64,000 bases of DNA from Anammoximicrobium sp964486845 (GCA_964486845.1 CAZAQY010000006.1:1-64000); one strand, 5' to 3'. Shown: positions 9,581-17,603, counted from the first letter of the stretch. Program-made: numbers and translations. Notes: generated by a model from the sequence alone, not told the origin.

Positions 9581-10462
9581 GTGCGCGGTTGCAAGCAGGT
9601 TTACCGCTGGACCGGACTGGTGCTGCTAGCGGCGGTGGCGGTGACGGCGGGCTGCCGATCGAAGCGACCCACCGACATCGCGGACGTGCTATCGGGCGAG
9701 GAGTTGACGAAAGCCATCTCGCCGTCGAACTACCGCGCCTGGATTCCGGCCCAGGCGGTGCTGCCGGTGGCCGAACTGCGAGGCGATGTGTTGACGGTCC
9801 GCAACGTCCGCAACTGCCAGTACTTGAGCGCCGACGACTACGTGGTGCGGTACTACGACAGATCGTTCGATCTTCGCCAGTTGAAGACCGTCGATTTCAT
9901 CACGGTCCCCTTCCAAGATACGCCCACGTTGGCGCACACCATGCTCAGCTTTGGCTTCGACGACCAGGAGTTCCTGGCGCTGTCGGTCGAAGCGCGTTAC
10001 GAGCAGGGCGAGACGTATTCACCGCTCAAAGGCGCCCTCCGGCAGTATGAATTGATCTATGTCCTGGCGGATGAACGCGACGTGGTCGGCCTGCGGGCCA
10101 AACATCGCAAGGACGACGTGTATCTGTATCGCACGCGGGCCACGCCCCAACTGGCCCGTGCGCTGTTGCTGGACGTGCTGGCACGCGTCAACAAGCTGGC
10201 GGCACAGCCTGAGTTCTACGACGCCCTGTCCAACAACTGTACCACGAACATCGTCGCCCACATCAACCGCGTGCGGCCGGGCCGAGTGCCTTTGGACGTC
10301 GGCGTGCTGCTGCCGGGCTACGCCGACCGGCTGGCGTATGACTTGGGCCTGCTTGACACCCAGCTGCCGTTCGAGAAACTCAAGAGCCAGGCGAAAATCG
10401 ACCGCGTGGCGGCGCGCTATGCCGAGGACGTGGATTTTTCGCGACGGATTCGGCAGCGGTAG
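9581..10462 (+). CDS. DUF4105-like lipoprotein
   Basis: The 293-residue product is likely a lipoprotein: a hydrophobic segment ends in VTAGC, a loose lipobox. The body matches the DUF4105 type, with FGFDDQEFLALSVEAR, LIYVLADERDVV and the conserved LSNNCTTNIVAHIN segment containing Asn-Asn-Cys-Thr. DUF4105 proteins are envelope proteins with a papain-like or amidase-like core, but the reaction is not established. I chose the GTG at 9581 because GGAGGAG lies just upstream and the signal peptide then begins correctly. The frame remains open further upstream to 9461 without signal-like sequence. Confidence 0.7.
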   Translation: MRGCKQVYRWTGLVLLAAVAVTAGCRSKRPTDIADVLSGEELTKAISPSNYRAWIPAQAVLPVAELRGDVLTVRNVRNCQYLSADDYVVRYYDRSFDLRQLKTVDFITVPFQDTPTLAHTMLSFGFDDQEFLALSVEARYEQGETYSPLKGALRQYELIYVLADERDVVGLRAKHRKDDVYLYRTRATPQLARALLLDVLARVNKLAAQPEFYDALSNNCTTNIVAHINRVRPGRVPLDVGVLLPGYADRLAYDLGLLDTQLPFEKLKSQAKIDRVAARYAEDVDFSRRIRQR

Positions 10463-10535
10463 GGGAAAGGGGGAAGAGTGCAAAGTGCAACGTGCAAAAG
10501 TGGCTGTGAAGGAGCGAGATTCGGGAGCAGTGGCG

Positions 10536-11369
10536 GTGGGGGACGACAGCGTGGGGGACACGGGGCCGTTTGAATTGGGGCGGGTGGCGGCGGAAACGTT
10601 TGCCGCGGAGATCGCTCATCGCCCGGAGCTGCCCTCGACGAACGACTGGGCGTTGGAGTTGGCTCGCGCGGGCGGACATCGGCTGCCGTTGGTGGTGCTG
10701 GCCTCCCGGCAAACGCAAGGCCGCGGGCGAGGGGTGAATCGCTGGTGGTCCGCTCCGGGAGCCCTGACTTTCTCCTTGCTGCTGGATTCACACGCCGCGC
10801 TGCCGGACATCGGCGCGCTGCCTCAGGTTTCCGTGGTTGCGGCGCTGGCGGCTTGTGAGGCCTTGGCCACCTTGGTGCCGGGCCAGCCAGTCGGCCTGAA
10901 GTGGCCCAACGACGTCCTGCTGGGCCGGCGCAAAGCGTGCGGCATTTTGGTCGAGTCGCCCGCCCGGCCGCCGGACCGGCTGGTGATCGGGATCGGCGTC
11001 AACGTCAATAACTCGTTTGCCGAGGCCCCCGAAGACGTGCGCCAGCGAGCCGTCTCGTTGGCCGACGCCACGGGCCAGCCGTTGCCGTTGACCGACGTGC
11101 TCATTCGCCTTTTACAGGCGTTCGAGCGCGAGCTAACGCGACTGAAGGCCGGCCGTGTACCGTTGAGTGACGCCTGCCGCCCGTGGTGCGTTCTCACCGG
11201 GCGGGCCGTCGCTGTCAATGTCGGACGGGAGCGCATCGCCGGCACCTGCGTCGGCATCGGCGACGACGGGGCGCTGTTGGTCCAGACGCAAACCTCCCTG
11301 CGGCGTCTGTCTTCCGGCATCGTGCAAGCGGTCGGTTTAGTTCTTGACGACCAAGCTTCCAGGGCCTAA
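10536..11369 (+). CDS. birA: Biotin--[acetyl-CoA-carboxylase] ligase, catalytic domain only
   Basis: The gene encodes a single-domain biotin protein ligase of about 277 residues. It shows SRQTQGRGRGVNRWWS (the glycine-rich biotinyl-AMP loop), LKWPNDVLLGRRKACGILVE with the catalytic lysine, and GIGVNVNN. The C-terminal SH3-like domain (TGRAVAVNVGRERIAG) is present. The N-terminal helix-turn-helix of repressor-type BirA is absent, so it is probably enzymatic only. It biotinylates the carrier subunit of acetyl-CoA carboxylase. The start is uncertain: GTG codons at 10500, 10530 and 10536 are all in frame. I prefer 10536 because GGGAG lies nine bases upstream. Confidence 0.88.
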   Translation: MGDDSVGDTGPFELGRVAAETFAAEIAHRPELPSTNDWALELARAGGHRLPLVVLASRQTQGRGRGVNRWWSAPGALTFSLLLDSHAALPDIGALPQVSVVAALAACEALATLVPGQPVGLKWPNDVLLGRRKACGILVESPARPPDRLVIGIGVNVNNSFAEAPEDVRQRAVSLADATGQPLPLTDVLIRLLQAFERELTRLKAGRVPLSDACRPWCVLTGRAVAVNVGRERIAGTCVGIGDDGALLVQTQTSLRRLSSGIVQAVGLVLDDQASRA

Positions 11370-11420
11370 AATAAGGTCACTAATCAAAGCCCAAAAACAG
11401 GCCCCTCCGAGACGCTCGAT

Positions 11421-11654
11421 ATGCAACAGGCAAAGGTCAGTTTGACCGACGAGCAAGCCGAGTTCGTGAACCAATATGCCCTACTTGGGTATCGCGACAA
11501 GAGTTCGCTGGTGCGCGAGGCATTGGATGGGCTGCGCCGGGAGCTGACGCAGCGCCGCCTGCGCCAATCGGCCGACTTGTATGCCGAACAGTATGCCGGG
11601 GACGAAGATCTTCGGCGACTGACGGGGCAAGCCTTGGAGGGGTGGCCGGAATGA
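11421..11654 (+). CDS. Antitoxin-like protein, partner of a truncated MazF-like toxin
   Basis: The 77-residue protein begins with an antitoxin-like strand (MQQAKVSLTDEQAEFV) followed by helices (YRDKSSLVREALDGLRREL), typical of a ribbon-helix-helix DNA-binding antitoxin. Its stop codon overlaps the ATG of the next frame (ATGA at 11651-11654), the translational coupling usual in toxin-antitoxin operons. The downstream toxin frame is only 43 codons, so this antitoxin is probably left without a functional partner at this locus. It could still autoregulate or neutralise a related toxin elsewhere. Confidence 0.75.
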   Translation: MQQAKVSLTDEQAEFVNQYALLGYRDKSSLVREALDGLRRELTQRRLRQSADLYAEQYAGDEDLRRLTGQALEGWPE

Positions 11655-11782
11655 CGCGAATTCGACGCGGCATGGTGCTCGATTTGAATCTCGATCCCAC
11701 ACGAGGGTCGGGGACGGGCAAAGTGCGGCCCTGTGTTGTGGTGACCGACGCCGAAATGCGGGCCATCGACGCGGCTCTGTGA
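11651..11782 (+). pseudogene. Truncated MazF/PemK-like toxin
   Basis: The frame starts MTRIRRGMVLDLNLDPTRGS and continues to GKVRPCVVVTDAEM, which is the start of a MazF/PemK endoribonuclease (RGxIxxVxLDPTxGSExxKxRPxVVVxxD). It stops after 43 residues, whereas the family is normally about 105-120. The remaining core strands and the C-terminal active-site part are missing, and mutM ends only 38 bp further on, so the 3' part appears to be deleted. It is too short to be an active MazF. Confidence 0.75.
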
Positions 11783-11820
11783 ATTGTTTTCGGGTTGAGG
11801 TGACGAATTCCGCGAGTCGG

Positions 11821-12702
11821 TCAGTCGTTCCGGGCCGCTGGCGAAAGCACGGCTGACGCAGTTGCTCTCAGTCGTTGGCAGTCCGGGCAGAAGAACGTGG
11901 AACGTTGGGCCTGGACGATCCGTCGAATCGGTCCGGCGCCGCAGGTCAAACAGGGCTGACCCGCGCGGTCGTAGACGCGGTGGTGGCTCTGATAGCTGCC
12001 GGGGTAGTTGAGCGCGTTGCGATAAGTACCGTCGGCCAGGGTCGAGCCTTCGCAGCGGACCGCAGCCGACAGCACATGTCGCAGCGCGGCGTGCAGCCGC
12101 TGCCAATCGGTCCCGGTCAAACGATCGCAACGCCTGGCCGGGTAGATTCCGGCCACGTGCAGCATTTCGGAGGCGTACAGATTGCCGATCCCTGCGACGA
12201 CGCGTTGATCCAGCAGCGCGACTTTGACAGCGCGGCGACTGGCCCGCAGCCGGTCCCGCAGTTGGGCCGCTGTGATGTCGAGCGCATCCGGCCCCAGCTT
12301 GTCCGGACCGAGTTCCGTTTGCAGTTGCCGGGACGACAGCAAGCGTACCGACCCCAGCCCCCGGCGATCCCAGAACAGGATTTGCCCGGACGCGACGCCG
12401 GTCAGGTGCAGGCGGAACCGAAGGTGTTCCGCATCGGGGGGGTCGGCCAGCAGAACCAGGCCCGTCATCCGCGGCTCGAAAACCAATACCTCGCCGCTGT
12501 CCAGCCGCACCAGGACTCGCTTGCCGAGCCGTTCCACAGCCTCGATTCGGCAGCCGACGACGCGGCGGCGGAGCGTCGCGGGACGAGGGCTGATCCGGAT
12601 CGGCCTCAGGCGGCAGGCGACGGCCTGCGCGTCGGTCACCCGGCCTCCGACGGTGCCCAGAATCCCTCGCCGCATGGTCTCGACTTCGGGCAACTCCGGC
12701 AT
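11821..12702 (-). CDS. mutM: Formamidopyrimidine-DNA glycosylase
   Basis: The 293-residue protein starts MPELPEVETMRRGI, with the catalytic N-terminal proline (after methionine removal) and Glu2 of Fpg. It has the helix-two-turn-helix (QRVVAGIGNLYASEML), the GRTFY-like segment ADGTYRNALNYPGSY and a C-terminal zinc finger (CLTCGAGPIRRI and FFCPDCQ). It excises oxidised purines such as 8-oxoguanine. The motif set favours MutM over endonuclease VIII. It is convergent with the toxin-antitoxin remnant. Confidence 0.95.
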   Translation of the reverse strand: MPELPEVETMRRGILGTVGGRVTDAQAVACRLRPIRISPRPATLRRRVVGCRIEAVERLGKRVLVRLDSGEVLVFEPRMTGLVLLADPPDAEHLRFRLHLTGVASGQILFWDRRGLGSVRLLSSRQLQTELGPDKLGPDALDITAAQLRDRLRASRRAVKVALLDQRVVAGIGNLYASEMLHVAGIYPARRCDRLTGTDWQRLHAALRHVLSAAVRCEGSTLADGTYRNALNYPGSYQSHHRVYDRAGQPCLTCGAGPIRRIVQAQRSTFFCPDCQRLRATASAVLSPAARND

Positions 12703-12723
12703 GATTGTCCTCCCAATCGTACT

Positions 12724-12827
12724 TATGGCTACGTTGCAGGCGGTATCGGTTCTTGAAAGGCAATAGTATGCTACTCATCACGCGGAGCGTGATGGCTACG
12801 TTGCAGGCGGCACCGGTTCTTGAAAGT
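12724..12827. repeat. Direct repeat plus GTAG-type hairpin
   Basis: A segment of about 36 bp starting ATGGCTACGTTGCAGGCGG occurs at 12724-12760 and again at about 12791-12827 with two changes. The second copy is preceded by a hairpin (12776-12799) with arms CATCACGC/GCGTGATG, loop GGA and flank GCTAC, a member of the dispersed family described in the findings. Confidence 0.85.
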
Positions 12828-13088
12828 CAACAGCCTACATGCCCGCTCCGCAGTTTGGAGCCCCAGAGGCTGACGACGCAATGGGAACTGCTGAAGTACC
12901 TGGAACTGGTGTACGCCCAGCAGCAAGTGGCTGCAGAATCCGCCAAGGAGTTGGAGGCGAAACGGGCTCGCCAGAACGACGAACTGCAGAGGCTGCGTAC
13001 GGGAGGCCCTGCGGAGAAACCACCCTATTCCTTCTTGCTGTCAGACAGCTTCGGACCTTTCGCGGAAAATGCAAAAAAACGCTCTTGA
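12768..13088 (+). pseudogene. Possible remnant of a coiled-coil protein gene
   Basis: One frame has coding-like composition from about 12840 to 13030: a coiled-coil-like stretch (ELLKYLELVYAQQQVAAE, then KELEAKRARQNDELQRL) followed by KPPYSFLLSD. The first codons come from the hairpin repeat and the end is abrupt, so I read it as the tail of a decayed gene. I do not recognise a family with certainty. Confidence 0.3.
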
Positions 13089-13113
13089 CCCGCTACGGGG
13101 AATGTCCTATCTT
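13085..13113 (+). promoter_or_regulatory. Sigma70-like promoter of a candidate RNA gene
   Basis: TTGACC (13085-13090) and TATCTT (13108-13113) are exactly 17 bp apart. Transcription would start near 13121. No credible coding frame follows before the terminator at 13388-13452. Confidence 0.6.
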
Positions 13114-13120
13114 CCGCCCC

Positions 13121-13452
13121 ATCACGTTGGTAATGCAAATGGCAAACGCAACGTCGAGAGCCCGGATGAGTCTCGGCTTTCGGCTCTGCCAGCATGCGGA
13201 GCCAAGGTGATGCTCGGCTGCTGAGCGCGATGGTTCTGCATTTGGAGCGCGGCAAGCTGCGTCTCTGCGGAACGCGAGCGCGGAGGTCGGCATGGAGGCT
13301 GGCCAACGCATCTCGGTAAGCGCGGCGGCGGAGAATCTGCGGATCGGCTGCCACCCGCAGGAAGCCGTGGTGGTCAATCGTCCAATCGCTCCCGGAGCAG
13401 GTTCGGAATCCTTTGCCCCCCTGGGATACCGTGGCTGCCGGGAGCTTTTTTA
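13121..13452 (+). ncRNA. Candidate structured RNA of about 330 nt
   Basis: The segment runs from a good promoter to a T-tailed hairpin and no frame in it looks protein-coding. Local pairing is visible, for example GAGAGCC with GGCTCT near 13155-13190 and AGCAT with ATGCT just after. I looked for signatures of tmRNA, RNase P RNA, SRP RNA and 6S RNA and found none. It may be a new sRNA, or a long leader with a premature terminator ahead of the gene at 13728. Confidence 0.4.
13388..13452 (+). terminator. Rho-independent terminator
   Basis: Arms GCTCCCGG (13388-13395) and CCGGGAGC (13438-13445) are followed directly by TTTTTTATTT. The long loop may fold further. Confidence 0.65.
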
Positions 13453-13539
13453 TTTCTTGAGGGCCTGCGGCCGGATTCAAGTCATCCGGGCGGTAAGTCG
13501 ATAACGACGGTAGCGGTTATAGCGTGCGCGGTTGGCATT

Positions 13540-13619
13540 GGCCCGGTTAACCGCGACCCAACGGAGATCGCGCGGCCGACTCGCTCCCCGTTGGGTCACG
13601 GTTAAACGACGATGGGCCG
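13540..13619. repeat. Long imperfect inverted repeat
   Basis: The left arm contains GGCCCGGTTAACCG and GACCCAACGG. The right arm contains CCGTTGGGTC, ACGGTTAA and GGGCC. Together they make a stem of about 24 bp around a loop of about 22 nt. No open reading frame or transposase is associated with it. Confidence 0.7.
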
Positions 13620-13727
13620 GTGTGCCATCCTCAACCGCACTCGGTATATTGGCACCTCGGTGTTCCGCCTGCGCGCGGTGCGCGCATCTCGAAAACGATT
13701 CGGGAATTCGGATTTGACTGTGGCCGC

Positions 13728-14132
13728 ATGGGGAGTCTGGATTTGGATGCCAACGCGGATGTGCTGCAGACGATCCAGCAGCTGATGAACGACGTTTTCG
13801 TCTGGATCGGTTTTGGGACGGTGGTAGGATTGCTGGCTAAGGCGATCATGCCGGGCCGAGACCCGGGCGGAGCGATCGCGACGCTGGCGATGGGGGTTGG
13901 CGGGACAGTCATCGGCTGCGGTATCTTGTCGTTCTTTTACGAGGGTCGGCGCGTGACTCCCATCAGTCCGATGGGATTTGCGGTAGCGACTGCCGGGGCG
14001 TTCATCATCCTGGCCTTTTATCGTTTGTTGGCCGGCTTCTGGTTCGTGGAAGGCGATCGCCCGCGCGTGCGTCTGCGGCCGCATCCGCGCCGGCGGCGGC
14101 GGTACGCCAGCTACGACTTCGACGACGAGTAG
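13728..14132 (+). CDS. GlsB/YeaQ/YmgE-family small membrane protein
   Basis: The 134-residue product has three hydrophobic segments with the family signature FGTVVGLLAKAIMPG, GAIATLAMGVGGTVIG and a last segment FAVATAGAFIILAFYRLL. GlsB/YeaQ proteins ('transglycosylase-associated') are usually about 80 residues and of unclear function. This one has a basic and then acidic C-terminal tail (RPHPRRRRRYASYDFDDE). The chosen ATG gives a short cytosolic N-terminus; a later ATG (MNDVFVW) is also possible. It stands alone between the RNA candidate and the atp operon. Confidence 0.7.
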   Translation: MGSLDLDANADVLQTIQQLMNDVFVWIGFGTVVGLLAKAIMPGRDPGGAIATLAMGVGGTVIGCGILSFFYEGRRVTPISPMGFAVATAGAFIILAFYRLLAGFWFVEGDRPRVRLRPHPRRRRRYASYDFDDE

Positions 14133-14261
14133 GGCTCAGAAAAGCCAGGTTTTGTCGAAAAAGGCGGGGCTTCCAAGCCCAGGAAGACCTTTCCGAAGCG
14201 ACGGGAACCTTGGCCCGGCCGCGTTCCGCCAAAAATTGCCTCTTTTTCCCAGTCGGGTCGG

Positions 14262-14290
14262 TTGACCATCTCAGGTCGGTCAGATACAGT
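14262..14290 (+). promoter_or_regulatory. Promoter of the ATP synthase operon
   Basis: TTGACC (14262-14267) and TACAGT (14285-14290) have 17 bp between them. The start site would be near 14297, giving a leader of about 108 nt before atpZ. Confidence 0.65.
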
Positions 14291-14404
14291 GGCGGCCATC
14301 AGCACACGAAATGTGCTGAAGATTCTGGGACGCCCGCCACCTGACGTGAACGGGGCTTCCCGGAGCGTCCGACCTCACCTGCCCAGGACACGTTTCCTCT
14401 CAAC

Positions 14405-14671
14405 GTGACTGCTCCCAAAGACGATCGGCCTCCGGTGGCGATAGCTGCCCAATGGGTCTCCCAGATTACTGGGATTGGGTTAGAGATTGTCGTGCCTATT
14501 GTCATCGGCCGTTGGCTCGACGAGCGTTGGGGAACGTCTTTCTGCACGGCAGTGGGCGTCGTGGTCGGACCGTTATTGGGTTTTTGGCACTTACTTACCC
14601 TGACAGGGGTTGTTGGCGGAACCAAGGGCAAGTCTGTCAAGAAAAAGAACCAACGAGGCGAGGAATCGTAA
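14405..14671 (+). CDS. atpZ: AtpZ-like ATP synthase assembly protein
   Basis: This is an 88-residue protein with two membrane segments. It carries the AtpZ/AtpI-type pattern GIGLEIVVPIVIGRWLDERWGTS: a first helix ending in WLD, then a second helix VVVGPLLGFWHLL. AtpZ often leads atp operons and, with AtpI, assists c-ring assembly or forms a small channel. It is the first gene of the operon here, 108 nt after the predicted transcription start. Confidence 0.75.
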   Translation: MTAPKDDRPPVAIAAQWVSQITGIGLEIVVPIVIGRWLDERWGTSFCTAVGVVVGPLLGFWHLLTLTGVVGGTKGKSVKKKNQRGEES

Positions 14672-14688
14672 ACCACCGGAAACGCCCC

Positions 14689-15120
14689 GTGAATACACGT
14701 CCCACCACCGCTGCGCCCCATGCACGCCGAGCCTGCTGGGGGCTGGTGCTCGTCGCGGTCTCGATTTGGCCATTGTTTGCCGCCGTGGGCTACGCGCGAA
14801 GTGGTTCAGCAGGTATCTTGGCGGCATTGCTGGCAGGCAGTGTCTGCGGCGGGGGGGCCGTGATCGGCCTGATTGTGGCGGGACGGTTTGGCCTGGGTGT
14901 CCGTGCGGTGCCGGGGATCTTGCTGAGCATGATCCTGCGGACGGGGATCCCCTTGACTGCCTGCGTGGTGTTGCTGGCGATGGGCGGCCCGCTGGTGGAA
15001 GCAGGCGCGCTGGTGATGATCCTAGTGTACTATTTGCTGATGCTCCTTGCGGAGACATGGTTCCTGCTGCGACTGACCGCAGCTCAAGCGAGCGACAAGA
15101 GCGTATCGAGAGTTCCCTGA
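14689..15120 (+). CDS. atpI: AtpI-like ATP synthase accessory protein
   Basis: The product is a membrane protein of 143 residues with four hydrophobic helices and a central basic GRFGLGVRAVPGILLS segment. Its place between atpZ and atpB and its helical layout fit the Fo accessory subunit I. Sequence identity alone would not be decisive, because AtpI is poorly conserved. The GTG start at 14689 is the first start after the atpZ stop and leaves an 18-nt gap. The stop is four bases before the atpB start. Confidence 0.65.
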   Translation: MNTRPTTAAPHARRACWGLVLVAVSIWPLFAAVGYARSGSAGILAALLAGSVCGGGAVIGLIVAGRFGLGVRAVPGILLSMILRTGIPLTACVVLLAMGGPLVEAGALVMILVYYLLMLLAETWFLLRLTAAQASDKSVSRVP

Positions 15121-15124
15121 TCCG

Positions 15125-16453
15125 ATGGCATCGCCCGTATTGCACATCAAGGACTGCTACTACTTCGAGGTGCCGAAGGTCCTCTGGCCATCGGTGCGCC
15201 GCAGCAAGTCGGATTTCCCGGATGTTTGGGTCCAGTTAGATCCGGAGTTTCAGTTGTGGGAGGCTGAACGTCTGCACAAGGGGCTGGTGGCTCAGGGAGT
15301 TGACGACCTTCCTGATTGGCCGGCCCTGCAGCAGCAATTCGTGACTTGGCAGGCCGACCACGCGAATTTCGGGAAGCCGTTGGACCAGATGCTGGCGGAG
15401 TCATACGACAAAGCCGTGCAGGCGTATCGGCAATTGGTGCTTGCCGAGAAACAGGCGAATCCCAATGCGGCACCGACGACTTTCGCGGCCTACCTGGAAG
15501 AATCGCAGCCGGTCTGCGGCTGGTTCATTCGCTGGCGGCACGAACACGAGTCCCCATGGCGTGACATCCGGCAGGAGGCCGGCGATGTCGCGGCCTACAA
15601 AATGCAAGGAAGCGAATGGGCCACGGCCAAGATCAACGCCTACAACGACCGTCTCAGCGGCAAGATCCTGATCCCGCAGCCGTTTGGCCAGTTGCAGAAT
15701 TTGTACGAGCCGGAATCGGGTTTCTGCATCTCCAAGTTCATGGTCATCGAACTCGCTGTGGCCTTGGTGTTGCTGGTGATCTTCGGCCGTCTGGCGAAGC
15801 GGCTCGCCGCGGGCGGTCCTCCGCGCGGGCGGCTGGCCAACCTGCTGGAGATTTTCCTGCTGTACATCAGGGACCAGATTGCCAGGCCGGCGATTGGCGC
15901 GCACGACGGCGACAAGTACGTCCCCCTGTTGTGGACCATGTTCATGTTCATCCTGGTCTGCAATCTGTGCGGACTGTTGCCCTGGGTCGGCTCGCCAACC
16001 GCTTCGTTCAGCGTGACGACGGGCTTGGCGTTCGTCACCTTTTCGACTGGGGTCGTGGGGGGCGTGAGGAAGTTCGGTCCGTTGGGCTTTTTTGCCAACC
16101 AGATCCCCTCGATGAGCCTGGCGTGGCCGATGGCCATTGTCATCAAGCCCATGTTGCTGGCCATCGAGTTGCTGGGGTTGGGCATCAAGCATCTGGTCTT
16201 GGGCATCCGTTTGTTAGCCAACATGGTCGCCGGGCACTTGGTGCTGTTGGGCATCATGGGGCTGGCGTTTGGGGCGACTGCCGCGGCGCAGTATTATGAC
16301 GCACCGGTCTGGCAATGGGGCCTGACGGCGGTGATCTCGGTCGTGGCGTCGACATTGTTCAGTTGCTTAGAGTTGTTTGTGGCCTTCCTGCAGGCCTACA
16401 TCTTCACGTTTCTGTCTGCGTTGTTCATCGGGGCCGCGATCCATCACCATTAG
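15125..16453 (+). CDS. atpB: ATP synthase Fo subunit a with long N-terminal extension
   Basis: The protein has 442 residues against about 240-290 in most bacteria. The C-terminal 245 residues are a normal subunit a: helices from FMVIELAVALVLLVIFG onward, LWTMFMFILVCNLCGLLPW, and LGIRLLANMVAGH, which carries the essential arginine (Arg362) facing the c-ring. The first 195 residues are soluble, rich in Trp, Glu and Gln (for example DWPALQQQFVTWQADHANFG), and would lie on one face of the membrane. The extension is in frame, has coding composition and starts four bases after atpI, so it is real rather than a miscalled start. Confidence 0.93.
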   Translation: MASPVLHIKDCYYFEVPKVLWPSVRRSKSDFPDVWVQLDPEFQLWEAERLHKGLVAQGVDDLPDWPALQQQFVTWQADHANFGKPLDQMLAESYDKAVQAYRQLVLAEKQANPNAAPTTFAAYLEESQPVCGWFIRWRHEHESPWRDIRQEAGDVAAYKMQGSEWATAKINAYNDRLSGKILIPQPFGQLQNLYEPESGFCISKFMVIELAVALVLLVIFGRLAKRLAAGGPPRGRLANLLEIFLLYIRDQIARPAIGAHDGDKYVPLLWTMFMFILVCNLCGLLPWVGSPTASFSVTTGLAFVTFSTGVVGGVRKFGPLGFFANQIPSMSLAWPMAIVIKPMLLAIELLGLGIKHLVLGIRLLANMVAGHLVLLGIMGLAFGATAAAQYYDAPVWQWGLTAVISVVASTLFSCLELFVAFLQAYIFTFLSALFIGAAIHHH

Positions 16454-16511
16454 CGCGGCGCCCGCCGGGCAAGCCATACGACGTTGTCTCGTTTGCAAAG
16501 GAGAATGTTCT

Positions 16512-16817
16512 GTGAACAAGATTGGCAAGTTGCTGTTTTGGGCTCTGGGCATGACGCTGGTCCTGGCCGTTCCCGCGTTGGCCGCCGCGGGTGGCGGCGG
16601 GGCGGGTGTGCCCATCGAGTTGTTCTCCAAGTATTTCGGCGTGGGGATCACGGTGATCGGTGCCGCCTACGGGATTAGCAAGCTAGCCAGCGCCGCCTAT
16701 GAAGGCATGTCGCGCCAGCCGGAGGTCGCCGGCAACATCCAGACGGCGATGATCATTGCGGCGGCCTTGATCGAAGGTTTTACCTTCTTCGCGCTGTTCA
16801 TTTGCATGCAGTATTGA
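16512..16817 (+). CDS. atpE: ATP synthase Fo subunit c
   Basis: The 101-residue product has a signal-like first helix (LLFWALGMTLVLAVPALA) followed by the c-subunit hairpin: GVGITVIGAAYGISKLAS, the conserved polar loop MSRQPE, and AMIIAAALIEGFTFFALFI. Glu88 is the ion-carrying carboxylate. The glutamine and the Glu-Ser/Thr pair typical of sodium-binding c-rings are not seen, which suggests proton coupling (inference). The GTG start is supported by AAAGGAGA upstream. The N-terminal leader makes it longer than the usual 75-85 residues. Confidence 0.93.
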   Translation: MNKIGKLLFWALGMTLVLAVPALAAAGGGGAGVPIELFSKYFGVGITVIGAAYGISKLASAAYEGMSRQPEVAGNIQTAMIIAAALIEGFTFFALFICMQY

Positions 16818-16848
16818 TTCGAGCCAAGTGGATGGACGGGAGGGGACC

Positions 16849-17583
16849 GTGTTGTTACGACGATCCTTCTGGGGATTGGGTGCCGCCGTCACCGGCGCAT
16901 GGCTGGCGTTGGCCGGCGGGTTGTTCCTGGGTGAACTCGCGCGCGGTGCCGGCGAGGCCGGCTCCCAGCCCGCGCTGGAGGCGGCGGAGGAGCCGCATGC
17001 CGCGACGACGGATTCGGGCGGCCACACAGGCGGCCAAGGACATCATGACCCTTACGATCTGACCCACGCCAACGCCGGTGCCAGCTTGGAGGACCCCACG
17101 GAGTGGCGGTACGACATGGCGTTGTGTACGCTGGCCGTGTTCCTCCTCCTGCTCGGCTTGTTGGCCAAGCTTGCCTGGGGGCCGATTCAGATGGGATTGC
17201 AACGCCGCGAGCGATCCATCCTGGAGCGGATCGAAGGCGCCAGACGGAGCGCCGACGAGGCGGCGGAGCAATTGCGTTTGTATCAGGCGAAGCTGGCCGC
17301 GGCAGGTCACGAAGCACAAGAGCTTCTGACCCAAGCCCGGCGCGAGGGAGAAGCCGAGGCCGACGCGATTCGCCGCGAAGCCCAAGCGAGCGCCGACCGC
17401 GAGCGCGAGCGGGCGATCGCGGACATTCAGGTTGCCAAGAACGCGGCGGTGGCGGAGATCGCCCGGCGCGCGGCCGACATGGCTGTGCTGCTGGCCGGTC
17501 GCATCGTGCGCCGTGAACTCGACGAGCAGGACCACACGGCGTTGATCGCCGAGGCCCTGGAGAAATTTCCCAGCCAGAATTAG
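16849..17583 (+). CDS. atpF: ATP synthase Fo subunit b
   Basis: About 244 residues. An N-terminal hydrophobic segment (LGAAVTGAWLALAGGLFLGE) looks like a signal peptide. It is followed by a His/Gly/Asp-rich linker (GGHTGGQGHHDPYD), the true membrane anchor (MALCTLAVFLLLLGLLAKLAW) and a long charged coiled coil of the peripheral stalk (ERSILERIEGARRSADEAAE). The linker and extra leader make it longer than the usual 156-170 residues. GGGAGGGG precedes the GTG; an in-frame ATG at 16828 is an alternative start. Confidence 0.9.
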   Translation: MLLRRSFWGLGAAVTGAWLALAGGLFLGELARGAGEAGSQPALEAAEEPHAATTDSGGHTGGQGHHDPYDLTHANAGASLEDPTEWRYDMALCTLAVFLLLLGLLAKLAWGPIQMGLQRRERSILERIEGARRSADEAAEQLRLYQAKLAAAGHEAQELLTQARREGEAEADAIRREAQASADRERERAIADIQVAKNAAVAEIARRAADMAVLLAGRIVRRELDEQDHTALIAEALEKFPSQN

Positions 17584-17603
17584 TCCGCAGCGGATCAGCA
17601 CTG

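Noticed and set aside
13121..13452. tmRNA, RNase P RNA, SRP RNA or 6S RNA
   Set aside because: None of the conserved blocks (tRNA-like ends with CCA, GAGGAAAGTCC, GGAAGCAGC-type SRP loop, or matching 5'/3' ends) was found.
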